Assembly: GCA_003254925.1 (NCBI GenBank)
Contig: QANZ01053924.1
Location: 117,152 to 181,151 of the forward strand
Source of the DNA: Chamaecrista fasciculata
Lineage: Eukaryota; Streptophyta; Magnoliopsida; Fabales; Fabaceae
Length of the DNA stretch: 64,000 nt
Direction: 5' to 3'
Below, in pieces: positions 12,401-24,537 of this stretch. The notes beneath the pieces are model-generated. The model saw nothing but the letters and a program-made list of their open reading frames with translations. It ran no database searches and was not told the origin of the DNA. The translations under genes and the position numbers were made by a program. Position 1 is the stretch's first letter; the number at the start of each line of letters is the position of its first letter.

Positions 12401-14459
12401 GATTAAATGTTTCCATAGAAAATTGGAGCAAGTATGGATAATCATTACATATATACGGTTTCAAATGTATTAAGAATTTAAGATGTAAGTATTAATTTTT
12501 ATTATATTTTAAAATAACAAAAAGAGTGATGAGAAGTTAAGTTATATATATATATATATATATATGGAGCAAGTTAAGTTTTATCTTACATTTGTTATTT
12601 TATTTGAATCAATATTAGTTTGACTTACTATTAGGATATCTCTTTCAAAAGAGATTATGAGATTCATCACATTATGAAAAATTAACTTCTTTCGTTAAAC
12701 TTAATTATATATGTGAGACATTATCAAATATAATGAAGGATTTCGGATCCCTGAGATTCGACTAAGATTCAAAACTCGAATCATAATTATAAATTCAAGC
12801 AAGTATTAAAAACACATTACGGAACTAAATAACTTGGACGCTATCGCTAATACTCTAAATCTTGCCAGTGTCTCTGCTCCACCAAGACTGATATGACAGA
12901 AATAAATCCGAGATGTGGGAGACGAAATCACTAACCTGGAGTTGAGATTGATCTTGAATGGAGGCCAGAATCTTCAAGCCACTCATCCAAAGAGTTGCCA
13001 CAAAATGGAATGGAAAAAGAAGGGACTAAGGTGGAAAAATAAGGACCATAAGTTGTGAAAACATCTTTAGTATATATATAGTGAAAATATTTACTAATTG
13101 GTCCATTAATAAATATTATAAAATGGTCCTTAACCATTATTACAAAACAGTCCCTTTAACAAACAAACTCCATATATACATTTAGTAATCTAATGGGATA
13201 ATTACTAATACTCTTCGGACGTGGCTTGGGGTTCTTAGCCCGGTCCCGGAAGGCTTGTGGATAATCCAACCCATCACGAATTACCACAAGTAATATGAAC
13301 CCAATCTATTCTTATTCAGATTTACGATAAATTAATTACTTATCAGTAAACACAAATATTAATCTTACAATAGATTAATGCTAATCCACACAAAAATTCC
13401 AACATGATATCCAAACATTGAACTCCTCATCACGAACAATGAGACTCTACCTACTAAAGATAGAGTCATATTTCCACGAATAATCGCGAAAGAATAACTC
13501 TAGGAGAGAGAAAAAAATATAACTATATGGGTTATCTCAATATAAGAGCCCCTCCAACACATGGAATCAACTAGCAACTTGAATGATGGGAAAATACTCT
13601 TATTTATAGGAGAATAAGAGAGCTCCTAAAACTAAACTATTCAATGTGGGACTTATGTAAAATAATCCACATTTCAATGGATCAACCTATAACTCAATTG
13701 AACTTCCACATGTATCCCACAAAATCCAACACATAATATTATGAACTCTATATATATATATATATATATATTAATTTAAAGTATTTTTTACATTAAATGT
13801 AAATTATAGGAGATTTTAAATATTCTAATTTTTTTATTAGAATATGCAAAACTTTAAATTATATTCATTGAGTAAAAATGATAATTGTGAAATTGACAAA
13901 ATAAAGTTCATTAAATTTTTTATTTTGAATATGTGCCGATGAAAACTAGAAAGGCGAATGGTTGCCCCAAAAACAAATTAAAAAAAAAAATTAAAAGGGC
14001 AAATGTAAAAGTTTTGGGGTCGAAGCTCGAAGGGCCTCTTGGCCCAATGAGATTTGAAAAGACATTCTAGTCCAATTGAAATATGATAGATAGACAACGC
14101 AGGACGGGTCATTCTAGTTCTGAATCTTGTCCCCAAAAACTATAATTTGTGTACTCCTCCCTTTGTGTATTGCTTGAGACACGGCTATATCCATAAAGCT
14201 AATAGGATTTCTTCATGTATCTTTTTTGTTTTCTTTCCTCTCAATTTTTGAATTGGTGTTGTATCTATCCTTCATGAATGTATTCATGATTTAAAAAAAA
14301 AAAGAAAATTTAAACTTGTGATTAATTATGTAATTATATAACCATTTCAGAAATATTAAGAAAATTAAAATTTTTCAGAAGTCAACACAAATTGTGTTTA
14401 TTGTTTGATGCCTCTTTTCATTATTCTTTAAAGTTAATATATCATCATTTATTTTAACT
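9405..14459. other. Intergenic AT-rich DNA
   Basis: No gene is supported here. TA microsatellites lie at about 12028-12050, 12544-12567 and 13749-13771. Short A- or T-runs are frequent. Open frames in this stretch are short and of biased AT-rich composition. Some segments around 12720-13740 are more balanced in base composition and may be old repeat copies, but no ends can be assigned. Confidence 0.5.
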
Positions 14460-15177
14460 AAGATTAAAAGAATATATATTTTTTGGTTAGGAAAACTACA
14501 AAGCTGGATCGTGAGGGATCTAACCTTGAGTTCACAGTTGAAGGGCAGTCTCCGGATGTTGTAAGTCGTCGGATCCTGCCGAGGAGGAAGCACAGGGGGT
14601 TCCCTGCGATCCTTGTCCACCTCCTGAGGAACTCGAAACCTGCAAGAAGGATTGCACAGGGGGAGGCCCCTGTGAATCCACTCCGAAGCTCAAGTTAGAG
14701 AGAGAGTGGGAGATGGGAGTAAGAATTCTGGAGAGATTCATTACTTACCTTGTTTAAGGTTTTGGAGTGTGTATATGTAGAAGGAGGAAGTACAGTGTGG
14801 TAGGTGGTTGATGGTGACCTGTGCCTGTAGAGTCAGGCAGGTATCCCAAGATCTGGGGGATTGTGTCCGAGAAGATCTGAGAAGATCTGTATGGTGGGCC
14901 CGTGACAGCAACAAAGTGCATTCCCCCATACCCATTGTCACATGGTCTTAGGAGGGGACCCTGCCAGTTTGCTATTGGCGTCGGGTCTGAGTCGGAGGGA
15001 ACCCTGCCAGTTTGCTCTTGGCGTCGGGTCTGAGTGGGAGGGGACCCTGGGTACAAAAGGGTGTATATCACTAGTCCCTCCAAAAGGTCCGAGGGAAATG
15101 TCCCTGTCGTCGGCGTCCGAGGGGTCCGGCTATGCCTTCCGAGGGGTGTATATCAGGTTACAAGATTAAAAGAATAT
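14460..15177 (-). mobile_element. GC-rich LTR-like insertion flanked by 16-bp direct repeats
   Basis: A GC-rich block of about 690 bp sits in AT-rich DNA. It is flanked on both sides by AAGATTAAAAGAATAT (14460-14475 and 15162-15177). Read on the minus strand it starts near TGATATACACCCCTCGG and ends in CCTAACCAAAAAAT, a short A-rich tail. It contains a TATA-like region (CTACATATACACACTCC) and has the look of a Ty3/gypsy-type LTR. A 43-bp tandem duplication (14951-14993, 14994-15036, partial to 15050) contains CCTGCCAGTTTGCT. TAACC also flanks the TG-starting block on both sides. The 16-bp flanks fit a LINE-mediated insertion and the 5-bp TAACC fits a solo LTR. I cannot settle which. Confidence 0.65.
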
Positions 15178-15685
15178 TTAAAATTAGCTAATATTATCCT
15201 ATCGACTATCGAGTCATAGGCATAATCATCAGACACTTTAATAACAAAATTACACGTTGGTATTTTTTTATTATAAGTTACAAAGAATAAACTATAAAGA
15301 CTATCTTGAACTATTAAAACTAATAAATATTTTATTATAATATTATTAAAAACAATCTTAATTATAAAACCGATAAACATTTTATTCAGCTGTAAATTTT
15401 TTGTAAGTAACTATCTAAAATATAGATGATGACAAATAACGTCTTCAATTGTCATTTATCAGTAGATATATACTAACTGAATAATCAAAATTAACAAATA
15501 CTTCAAATGCATTTATATATGTAGTTGTATTTGAATTTATTTACCTATTTTCAAATTAGGCTTTGATCATAATTTAGTGTATTTTGCAAGTTTGAAAATA
15601 ACATGAAGAGTTTTTTTTTCTAAAAAAAAACACACCAATTTCTCTATCTGAATTTCACTTTGATGCTTATCTCACTGGATTGTTT

Positions 15686-16484
15686 TACTTCTCTACTACT
15701 CTTTTTTTTTTTGCCTGAAACATAATTCATTCAAAAGCAAGGCAAAGCCAAACACAGTACAAACGAAAACAAAGCAAAATTAGTCAACTCTTCCCTAGCA
15801 TAAACAACAACACTAGACATGATATCAACTGACGAAGATGGTGGGTTTGCAACCCATTCAAGAGGACCCATGCTCATGCCAGACAAATTGGCAAGACAAT
15901 CAGCTGCGAAGTTAGCGGATCTAGAAATCCAACTAAAACTACAACCATCTAAAGAATTGGAAACATAAATAATGTCATCTAAAATAGACAAACACTTCCA
16001 ATCAGGACAACAGGCAACCCTAGTTGCTGCTCTAATTAAAGACATAAACAAACTCAAAGCAACAATAATAATTTGATAAAACGCCGCCGTGGAAGTAAAA
16101 CAAGAAACAACGCCGTGAAAGTACCTGACCCAAGAAACAAAATGTCACCGAGCACCCAAAAACCAAAACCAAACTAAGAAGCCCATGGAATATCTAGTCC
16201 AGAGTCGCCCTCAGAGAAAGCCAATCTAGATCGACGCCATAGGAGTCCTAATCCATAATGTCACCACCATAAAACCCTAGAAACAAAGTAACACTCTCAT
16301 AAAGAGAGAGAGAGGGACCCTCACGAGGGAGGGATTTTCAATAGTGCCTATAAAAAGTGGAAGGGCCATCACCGCTGAGACAACGACAACAAATGAAAGC
16401 AGAAAGAGCGAGGGAGAAAGACGCAGCGCTAGGGTTCACTTTTTCTCCAAAGGTGATTGGTGATCACACTACTTCTCTGCTACT
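15686..16484 (-). mobile_element. LINE-derived retroposon with RNase H fragment, copy 2 (poly-A tail and TSD)
   Basis: The minus strand runs from a 5' region containing AACCCTAGCGCTGCG to an RNase H-like coding segment. That segment (open 16057-15731) has the signature SWISRSANFAADCLANLS. The element ends in a poly-A tail, seen as poly-T at 15702-15712 on the + strand. A 15-bp target-site duplication flanks it with one mismatch: TACTTCTCTACTACT (15686-15700) and TACTTCTCTGCTACT (16470-16484). The body is only 769 bp, so the apurinic endonuclease and reverse transcriptase are absent. It shares its layout with the copy at 3762-4320, so the deleted form may have been mobilised in trans. Confidence 0.75.
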
Positions 16485-16992
16485 AATTGTTCATGTGATA
16501 TCTCCAAGACAACATTTTTTTTTTCAATTATAGGTAATTTGAAAAACCCTATCAATTAAAAAAAGTGAACCAATGTATTTGAATACAAGTATCTGAAAAT
16601 ATAGAAGCCTATTTATTATTTTTGTAATTTAGTATAATGCCTGTAAATGATTAATAATGAAGAAATATATACTTGACATCAACATTGTCAAATTTAAGAA
16701 TTCATATAAATTCGTAAAGAGAGGATAAATTCAACATGTAAATATGATTCTCAATTTACAAGAGGAAAATAAGGTAGAGAGAATTCATGAATTAAATTAA
16801 GATTCCCATAAATTGTTCAATTTGATCCCCTCCAGCAGATTTCTCACCGTCACTAGAAATTAACAAGTATATACGACTAAAGAACACAAAACTTGCGGGA
16901 TCGTAGTTAATTAATTAATCACACAAAGTGCTCTAATTCGAAATACAGAGACAAGAGAAGACCATGGATATGATGAATATATAAGTAACTAA

Positions 16993-17232
16993 TTAAGCAG
17001 AGAAGAAGCTGGTGGAAGCAGCAATGGCGACTTGGGTTTTGGGCTCCTTGGCCCAGGCCCAATTGAGAAGCTGTGTGTTCTTCTCCTTCAAATAAAGCCT
17101 AGCTTCTGAGAACATGTCAACATTAATGGCTTCTGAGACTCCAAGACTACGACCACACCCACAGCTTCTGTTTCTTATAAGATTGAGCCTTCTCTCGTAC
17201 TCCTCGGCCACTAACATAGCAATATCAGACAT
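16993..17232 (-). CDS. Small conserved-looking protein of unknown function (79 aa)
   Basis: A single-exon frame reads MSDIAMLVAEEYERRLNLIR and continues with a CGCGRS cluster. An amphipathic-looking stretch (MFSEARLYLKEKNTQLLNWAWA) and a small, hydrophobic C-terminus (VAIAASTSFFSA) follow. I do not recognise the family. Support for a real gene: balanced codon use in an AT-rich background, a CTATAAAT TATA-like box about 120 bases upstream on the same strand (17351-17358), and a pyrimidine/CT-rich leader. There is no signal peptide or TM segment. The three Cys within six residues are the most distinctive feature. It could alternatively be a terminal exon of a longer gene, but no upstream splice acceptor is needed. 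Confidence 0.6.
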   Translation of the reverse strand: MSDIAMLVAEEYERRLNLIRNRSCGCGRSLGVSEAINVDMFSEARLYLKEKNTQLLNWAWAKEPKTQVAIAASTSFFSA

Positions 17233-17350
17233 CGTTGATCGAATGATTAATCTGTGTCGCTAGCTGAAGTTTATCGATATGATCGATGCTGCTCGTGACT
17301 TGAGAGATGCTGATGAGTGATGAGATATAATGTTATCTCAATCTGAAGCA

Positions 17351-17358
17351 ATTTATAG
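17351..17358 (-). promoter_or_regulatory. Putative TATA box of the 79-aa gene
   Basis: CTATAAAT on the minus strand lies about 119 bases before the ATG at 17232, at a plausible promoter position. Confidence 0.4.
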
Positions 17359-17413
17359 GGAGGGACGACTTAGTCTGATTCACAGTCGACCATTTTGGAT
17401 AAGATTGAAAGAA

Positions 17414-17854
17414 GGTCAAATTGCACTATTGATTATATAACTTTTGCTCTGTTTTAATTTGGTCCTATAACTTTTCTTTTGTTATACTTTTGGTCTTATA
17501 TCTTTGTAAAAGAGTGCAGACTTAGTCTCGTATTACTTTTGGTCTCATATCTTTTGGTTAGATTACAGAATTAGTCTCATATCTTTGTAAAATTTCGGTG
17601 CCAGTCCCACCTAACCCAAAAATATGAGATAAATTTTATACCTAAGTCAAAGATACGAGATTAATTTTACAACTTGACCAAAAGATCTGAAACCAATTCT
17701 GCAACCTAATTCAAAGATTTGGGGACCAAAAGTGCAACATAGGACCGTGCAACTTGAGCAAAAATGTAAGATTAAAAGTGAAACAAAAAAGGTTATAGGA
17801 CCAGATTGAGACTTAAGTAAAAATTATAGGACCAAAAGTACACTTTAGCCAAAA
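17414..17854. repeat. Degraded long-inverted-repeat element (MULE-like)
   Basis: The right end read in reverse (GGCTAAAGTGTACTTTTGGT) resembles the ends of the intact MULEs at 32 and 47 kb. The left end (GGTCAAATTGCACTATTG) is a weak counterpart. Inner arms repeat GGTCCTATAACTTTT and its complement, and ATCTTTG-type motifs. I could not read a matching 9-bp duplication, so this is a decayed relative at best. Confidence 0.4.
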
Positions 17855-18392
17855 AGTTGTGTACTTTTTTGTTTTTGTTTTTTATTATTATTAACTGAAG
17901 GTTGTTGCCCCATGACCCATGTGGTTTGTTTGTCCCTTCCACTAATGCAATGGGACACGGAACGCAGTTGATTTGGTCGAAATTTAATTTGACTCTATCA
18001 AATTTCCTTTCATTTTTTTTATTTTCTCAAAGATAAATCTTCTAATTGTTCAATTGAAGAAAAATTATAAATTAATGGTAAAATTATCAAGATTAGAGTC
18101 AAATTTATTTGTATAGCTCAAATATATGATTTATCTTCAAATAAATAAATAATGAACAATAGGGACGAGAAAGTGATGGTGACCCTGACGAGTGACGACG
18201 CCTTTGCATTTATTTTCATTTTAAACGTGACAACGCGGATAAATGGACGGACCTGCTTTATTACCACCCAACGATTTTGTTTTATATTTAATATTTACGC
18301 GTTATAATATTGCAACATTTTACATATGGGTAAATCTGCCACAGTGCCACTGCCACCCCATCTCAATTAGCCGGTAGGTGCTATGTGATTAA

Positions 18393-18791
18393 TGATTTGG
18401 GCTATTTTTTTTTGTCAGAAAATCATATCCAGATCTCCTATACAATCAGATCTACAAAAATTTTTAAAAAGATAAAGAAAACTTGGAAGATCACTAAGAG
18501 GCAACATACCCCCTCTCTATCTTTGAGAGATCAATCTTCTTAACCGTTTCCTTCTCCAGCGTTGAGCTCCACTTGTAGATTTGAGAAATATAACAACACA
18601 AAAGAAAAGATAAATCCTTTCCTAATGAAAGGGGGAAAACTTCCCTAATGGAAGAAACAAACCTCCCTAATGAAAGAGGAGACAAAAATACATACTTACG
18701 TAAGTAAAGGAGGGCTACCACCGTTCAAATACAGTGATAGCCCGGCGAAGCACAACCAGATCTGAGAGAGAGAGAATTGATTTGGGCTATT
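18393..18791 (-). mobile_element. Poly-A retroposon (371 bp) with 14-bp TSD
   Basis: TGATTTGGGCTATT occurs at 18393-18406 and again at 18778-18791. The 371 bp between them, read on the minus strand, begins with TCTCTCTCTCAGATCTGG and ends CTGACAAAAAAAAA. It contains three imperfect copies of CCCTAATGAAAG. Long direct repeats plus a terminal A-tract identify a LINE-mobilised sequence, either a 5'-truncated LINE or a SINE. No coding domain is recognisable. A second poly-A end with a similar terminus (CTTCTGACAAAAATAAA in reverse) sits at about 18841-18860. Confidence 0.65.
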
Positions 18792-21043
18792 ATATAGAGA
18801 ATTAATATTTTAAATTTTAAAAATATCATTTATTTATTTATTTTTGTCAGAAGATATTTTGTTCTGATCACCGGAATCTACCTCGTCTAATATCAACATC
18901 ATCATGATCTAATAGTGAAGATTATAATTATAATTTTTTAAAAGACTTCAATTCTTGATAATATTTTCTCGATAATTACCATTTTCTGATAAGAATAATC
19001 AAAATATCTAACAAGTACATGTAAATTTTACTCATTGTATTCTGTAGGAGTATATGTAGAAAGTACATTAGTTTGAGTATATGAATTGATCTATAGAAAT
19101 TATAGATCCGAGTTTTAAGATAGGTGAAAATTATCTAAGTTACGCCTTACATGTAATAGTAAATATGTATGGATGTGTATATAAGTTATACATATGTATT
19201 TAAATTTTGTAGTGGACAAATTGTAAGATTAAAATGATAAAATAATAAATAATTTATATATATTAAAATAATTTAATTGTGCATTTATATTTATATTTTT
19301 TATGGTTATAAATGAAAAAATTATAAAACTAAGCTATATAAATACATTTTTATAAAAATAAGTTTTATGTTAAGTTTTTTTTGTCATACAAAAAATTAAG
19401 TTAAAGTTAACACTTCCATCCTTGATTCTCCCACCAAAGACCTTACACTTGACGTTTGTTAGTTGCTATCGGTTATCAAGCCTACAGTAATTGTGAGTTG
19501 TTTGGCATTTAATCAATGTCACTCCATACTATTGGGTGGCAAATGGTTGGGTTGGATTGGTTTTGGATTGTGTTGTAAATGTTTGGGTCATAAATGGGTT
19601 ATTTGTAAATTTTGAAAATATTTAGGAAAATTTGCAAAATTCATTTTTTTAAAATTTAGGACTAATCTGTAATTTTATCCTTTTTCCAATATTTTTCAAA
19701 ATTACAATTTTGGTCCATATTTTTTTTTATAATTTTCATTTTAGTCCTCAAATATTATGGTTTAGGGATGTTTTTGTAAATTTTGAAATTCTTTTAGGGG
19801 CCATTTTGTAATTTTTGCAAAAAATTATGAAATTGCATATTCACCCCTCTCATGAAACTATGTAATTTTGATATAAATTTGGGTTGAGTTGCGTAATCCA
19901 TGAGTTTTACTCAACACAACCCAAATTTTAATGGGTCAATTTGGACTCAATCTATCTTGACCCATTATCTAAATGAGTTGAATTGGGTTAGTTAGTTTTG
20001 TCGTTGAGTTGGTGGGTAATGAGTTGAAATTGTCATCCCTAGTCCATATTGTTTTTAAAATATTTTCAGTTAGACACTTGTTAATAAGAAATTTGGGTAA
20101 TCTTAGATATTCACACCTTGTGTTGTGTTCTGTCCACTTAAAAAGAACTTTTTTACTACAAAAGTTGGATATCGAATCCTTTAATCCAAAGCCTACTCAA
20201 CAGAGAATAAATAGACTCTACTTTTTTAGAAGATGCATTGCAAGTCTCCTTTACAGTTTACATCTTAAAAAAATAAATAGAAGCGTTGTTAGGGCATCTA
20301 TTTGAGATGCTTACTTTTTTTAAAAAAAGGCTATTGTTGCCATTTGGTAAATTGAAGCTTGAACAACTAATTTTGCAAGAATTAGTCGTCCTACTCATAT
20401 TAGGTTAGCTTTTCATTTTTGTAGCTTTCCATGAATTTTATACATCAATCCTGGAACAACATCGTCGATATAGTATAAATCAAGGGCAAAATTCATGTAA
20501 AGTTCTTTATATTTTTGTTATAAGATTCTCTAATCAACATTTAACACGTAACAAAAATTTTATGTATACTAATTACGGTAAAGAAAGAATATTAAACACA
20601 CCTTTTTTGTATGACCAATCATAAATTAGAGAAAATGTAAATCAAATTTATAATTGGAGAAACCTTATAATAAAGATATAACAAAATTTACTTAAGTTTT
20701 TTTTCCATAAATCAATTAGAAATATGCATCACATAACGAAAGGCGCATAGTCAATTTAACAGACTGAAAATAATGCGTCAAAGAGACAATAACTAGCTCA
20801 ATAACGATTACATACTTGCAATTAGAAATTCAAAGGACTCTCCATTTTTTTTACATGAGTTCACATACAGAATTTGGACTATATTTCCGAGTATATAAGC
20901 AAAATTATTTATATCCAACTAAATTAAGGTGGCTGTAACATTTTATCAATGACCAGATGTCTTGGTAAAAATGGCCGGACTATCTCTTAATCATGTCATT
21001 CTCGTCAGCAAGGGTGTGATGTGACTCCTCCAGGGCTTCAAAT
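18792..21043. other. Intergenic AT-rich DNA
   Basis: No gene is supported. The stretch 19540-20040 contains repeated GGGTTGG/TTGGGTT words and is probably an old repeat. The final few hundred bases before 21044 should hold the 3' UTR of the RING-CH gene. Confidence 0.45.
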
Positions 21044-24000
21044 TCATAGGAGGCCCAATGTTTTTAGCTGTTGAACATGCTCGGGTGGGAGAGATGGGGG
21101 AGACCAATCAGACCCTGTTATCTCCCCATCAACATCCTCAACGACATATTCCTAGAAGAATAAGTAAAAACAGTTTGATCATCAAGTTCATCTCAGAATA
21201 TTTATAGGGATCTTCACTGTTACCATCAAACATGCATTAGCCTTGTACTCGGGAATACCGGTATAAACTATAAAACATGAATGAGTATGACAATTAATCT
21301 TCAAACTGTTTTAGTGCCAAATTTACATCAGCATTCCAAATGGAAGAAGAATATACTTTGACTTGATGATTACTCATTTTACTGCAAGTTATGCGAAATA
21401 ACATGAAGATATGCATGTCATTCCCACAAAACATCAAGGGAAGAAAAAATACTATGAATCACTTTGCTATAATTCCAAAAGTCTGAATTACCTGACGATG
21501 AAGGGATAATGAAATAGGGGAAAATTTATGTCTACTCCTCCCTTAACAAATGTCTCAGGGAAGATATTATCTAGCAATTAGATGCTGAATTGATTATATG
21601 AAAGCTTCTAAGTTCTAACTTCTAACTAATAGGGCCAGTTGCACAAATCAGTTAGGTATTAATAAGTTGACTTTGTTAATTGTTATTGCTGAGGACCTAT
21701 AATTGGCAGCTCAGGTCATTGCACCAAATGGGCAAAAGAAATGAAAGTAAACCAGACATACCTTTGTTAGCATCCTTTTCGCAAGAATATGATAATGTCG
21801 CTGCCATATCCGTTGTCCTACCATGGTAGCCACCAGTACGCTGTAAAATATCCCTATTACAGTAAAAAGTCCCAGAACAATCAGAGCCAATATGAATAAC
21901 AAAGGCAACCCTGCCTCCCCAGCACCTCCCAAGCAACCACCACATTCAGTGGCCATAGTTCCACAACTCTCAAAGCATGTGGTGCAATCAGTCCACATAC
22001 AAAGAGTGCCTGGCAAATGACAGTCTGCACAAACTCTGCAATGACAAAATACAAAATAAAGTCAAGCTCAAACACCATCATTCTTGACCACAGACTAGCA
22101 GATCACACAAGATACTTCAAATAGAACAGATAACAACATAGTTTATCCGTTTTATATGTGGAAGGATATGTAGTTGAAAAAGAATGGATTTTGTACAGTT
22201 TTCTTTTCAACGAGAAGGGTGTTCTCCAATTATTAAATCTTGGAAAGCTAAGTTTTTGGCACAATAAAAGCCTCAAACTTCTTTTTTAAAAAAACTAAAA
22301 AAAATTTATCAAATAATGAAGCCTCAAAGTAGATGCTAGGAGTATAATCATATGTTCCAAGCATGTTAAATACACATGAATATATAGCAGTAGAGTAACT
22401 ACCCAGGTTGACAGCAACAAAGACACAATTCTCGACAAGGCTGAGCCAAATCATTGCGAACCCTTCGATCGTAACAAGTAATGAAGCATCCAGATAGGCC
22501 AAGCAAAGCAAAAAACAATAGAGCTCCTACATTTGACAACACGAACATGCAGTTAAGACCAAAATCAGCATCTTATAAATTGAGAGCAAGCTTTGAACCA
22601 CCAAAAAATATCAGCAGACTTGAATGACTGCTTAAGTTCTTAATAGTTTACCACATATGTAGTAAAAGCTAAGCTCGTTATCAAAACCCCAGACAGTACG
22701 AAGCCAATGATGTTGGTAACCATCAATCAGATAAACCAAATAAGCCAGTGAGGCAATGACCTGCATATAATGGAAATAAGGTTTTGAATCACAAAATCTA
22801 CATGCAGTTCATAAACTTTGAGATAATAAGCATCAACATGGCTAATACAACGAGAAAGAATCACCTACAAGCTGTACTGAAAAAAATATAAACAAAATGT
22901 CTCTGGTAACAAAGAATCGAAATTTCAATGTTCGCCATTTCCTATCAGCAGCAGCATGAACACGCAAATGATAAGGAGCCTTGCATGTTGTACAGTGAGC
23001 AAATGCAAACCCTTCCTGAAAAAATATGAGGCAATATTCATATTCATCAATTTAAGTGTTGTGAAGTGCACCGAAAGGTCCATGGAACTATTAGCAATAA
23101 CCTACAATCATAATTACCTTGTAGCTAACAGTTCTTTCTATCATTTAGTAAAGACAAAAATTCTTTCAATGATAAGTGAATTGTACAGTGCATATCATAA
23201 AAAAAGTTCCAGTTAACCATTAAATATACATGGATTTCTATATTATAGTGACACAAGGACAAGCAAAATCAAGTTTGTTAACAGGCCAAAGAAGAACAGA
23301 AAATGTGTTAGAACAGGAATTATAAAGAAGTAATCTTGCCAAGACAATAAATATTTTGTGAGGCCTATAGAGCAAACTGAAAATGCATAAACAAATTAAT
23401 GATAATTAAATAGGCAAACAAGTCAAATCATTTCATCATTGGTAATGGAAAGAGGCAGCAAGGGAGCAGAGAACGAGAAGATTTCATTCATTTTAACTCC
23501 TTTACCATCAATCCTATACATTTAACAACAAGCCAAACCCATAATGCATAGACTAAGAATCAATGAGAAATATAAGAGATGAAAAGACAATAACACACAG
23601 GTCCTTGTATTCCCAATCAGCAGAGGAGAAAATTCACTGGTCACCCCCCTATGGTCAGATTCATAAATTTGATTGCAACACTAACAAAAAATCATCACTT
23701 AAGAATAACATAACAGCTATACTAAGGTCAATGGAAATATGTGGTTCCTTGCTATGACTACACTGTAGCATGCTTTGATTAATAGATTATGGAGATTCTG
23801 AGAGAGCATCCAGACCTTGACGGCTCTCCAATGATCCAAACATTCTCGATGTACGTATTTTGATGTGCCTTTGCACTTGCAGGGAGCTATGAAATCTCTA
23901 CCTACACAAAAGGAGAACGACAACTGGTAAAACATCACTCTATGATATCAATCAGTGATTATTGAGGCCTCCAAAACATCACTCTGCCTAATACAAATAG

Positions 24001-24537
24001 GTGTAAGCCAAAATAGCTAGTAACTAGCTTAGAGAAGTAATTGCCGCATTGTACAAACAATGACTCGATAGTACTAAGAATAATTTAGTGACTTCCTCGA
24101 AGTTTCTCAAATTCACTGGGAGCATAGATTCGTTGTATAATACGGCTTCATACTTTCGAAAATCAATGGAAGATTCAGATTAGAAACAATTATTTTAAAG
24201 TAATTCGTTATGACAAGATGCATTGACTTTCCCGGACTTGATAACTTCTTAAACAAAATTAAATCAACTGAGCGCATAGTAAACAAAATAACTCCTCATT
24301 TGATTCTCACGATAGCCACTAAGCAAATCTTCGACAGAATTTGAATTTTGAAATATAATCTGCCCTAACCAGAAAATGAATATGAAAAATAAAGCAGACG
24401 AAACTCAAATTACCATCGGTTTCGAGACAAATCCGACATTGAATTTGTTCGCTGGGACCGGCCTCGAGGTCGATCTCGCTAGGGTCAGTGATCGGTAGTG
24501 GAGGGATTAGAGGCGAAGAGTCTGAGTGATCCGCCAT
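21044..24537 (-). CDS. RING-CH (MARCH-type) membrane E3 ubiquitin ligase
   Basis: Seven exons on the minus strand: 24537-24414, 23901-23816, 23015-22869, 22760-22652, 22526-22403, 22035-21762 and 21151-21044. They total 323 residues in one frame. The RINGv C4HC3 domain is complete: C34-x2-C37, C49-x-C51, H59-x2-C62, C78-x2-C81. It is followed by a conserved [14 protein letters not shown] segment. Hydrophobic segments include [37 protein letters not shown], and [16 protein letters not shown]. Between the last two lies a very Cys-rich luminal/cytosolic loop ([12 protein letters not shown] ... CADCHLPG). The C-terminal tail ends [19 protein letters not shown]. Known of the family: MARCH-type ligases ubiquitinate membrane proteins. 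The plant orthologue's substrate is not established here. Exon 3 uses the donor CTT|GTAGGT, chosen to keep frame; the neighbouring GTGATT would shift it. Confidence 0.9.
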
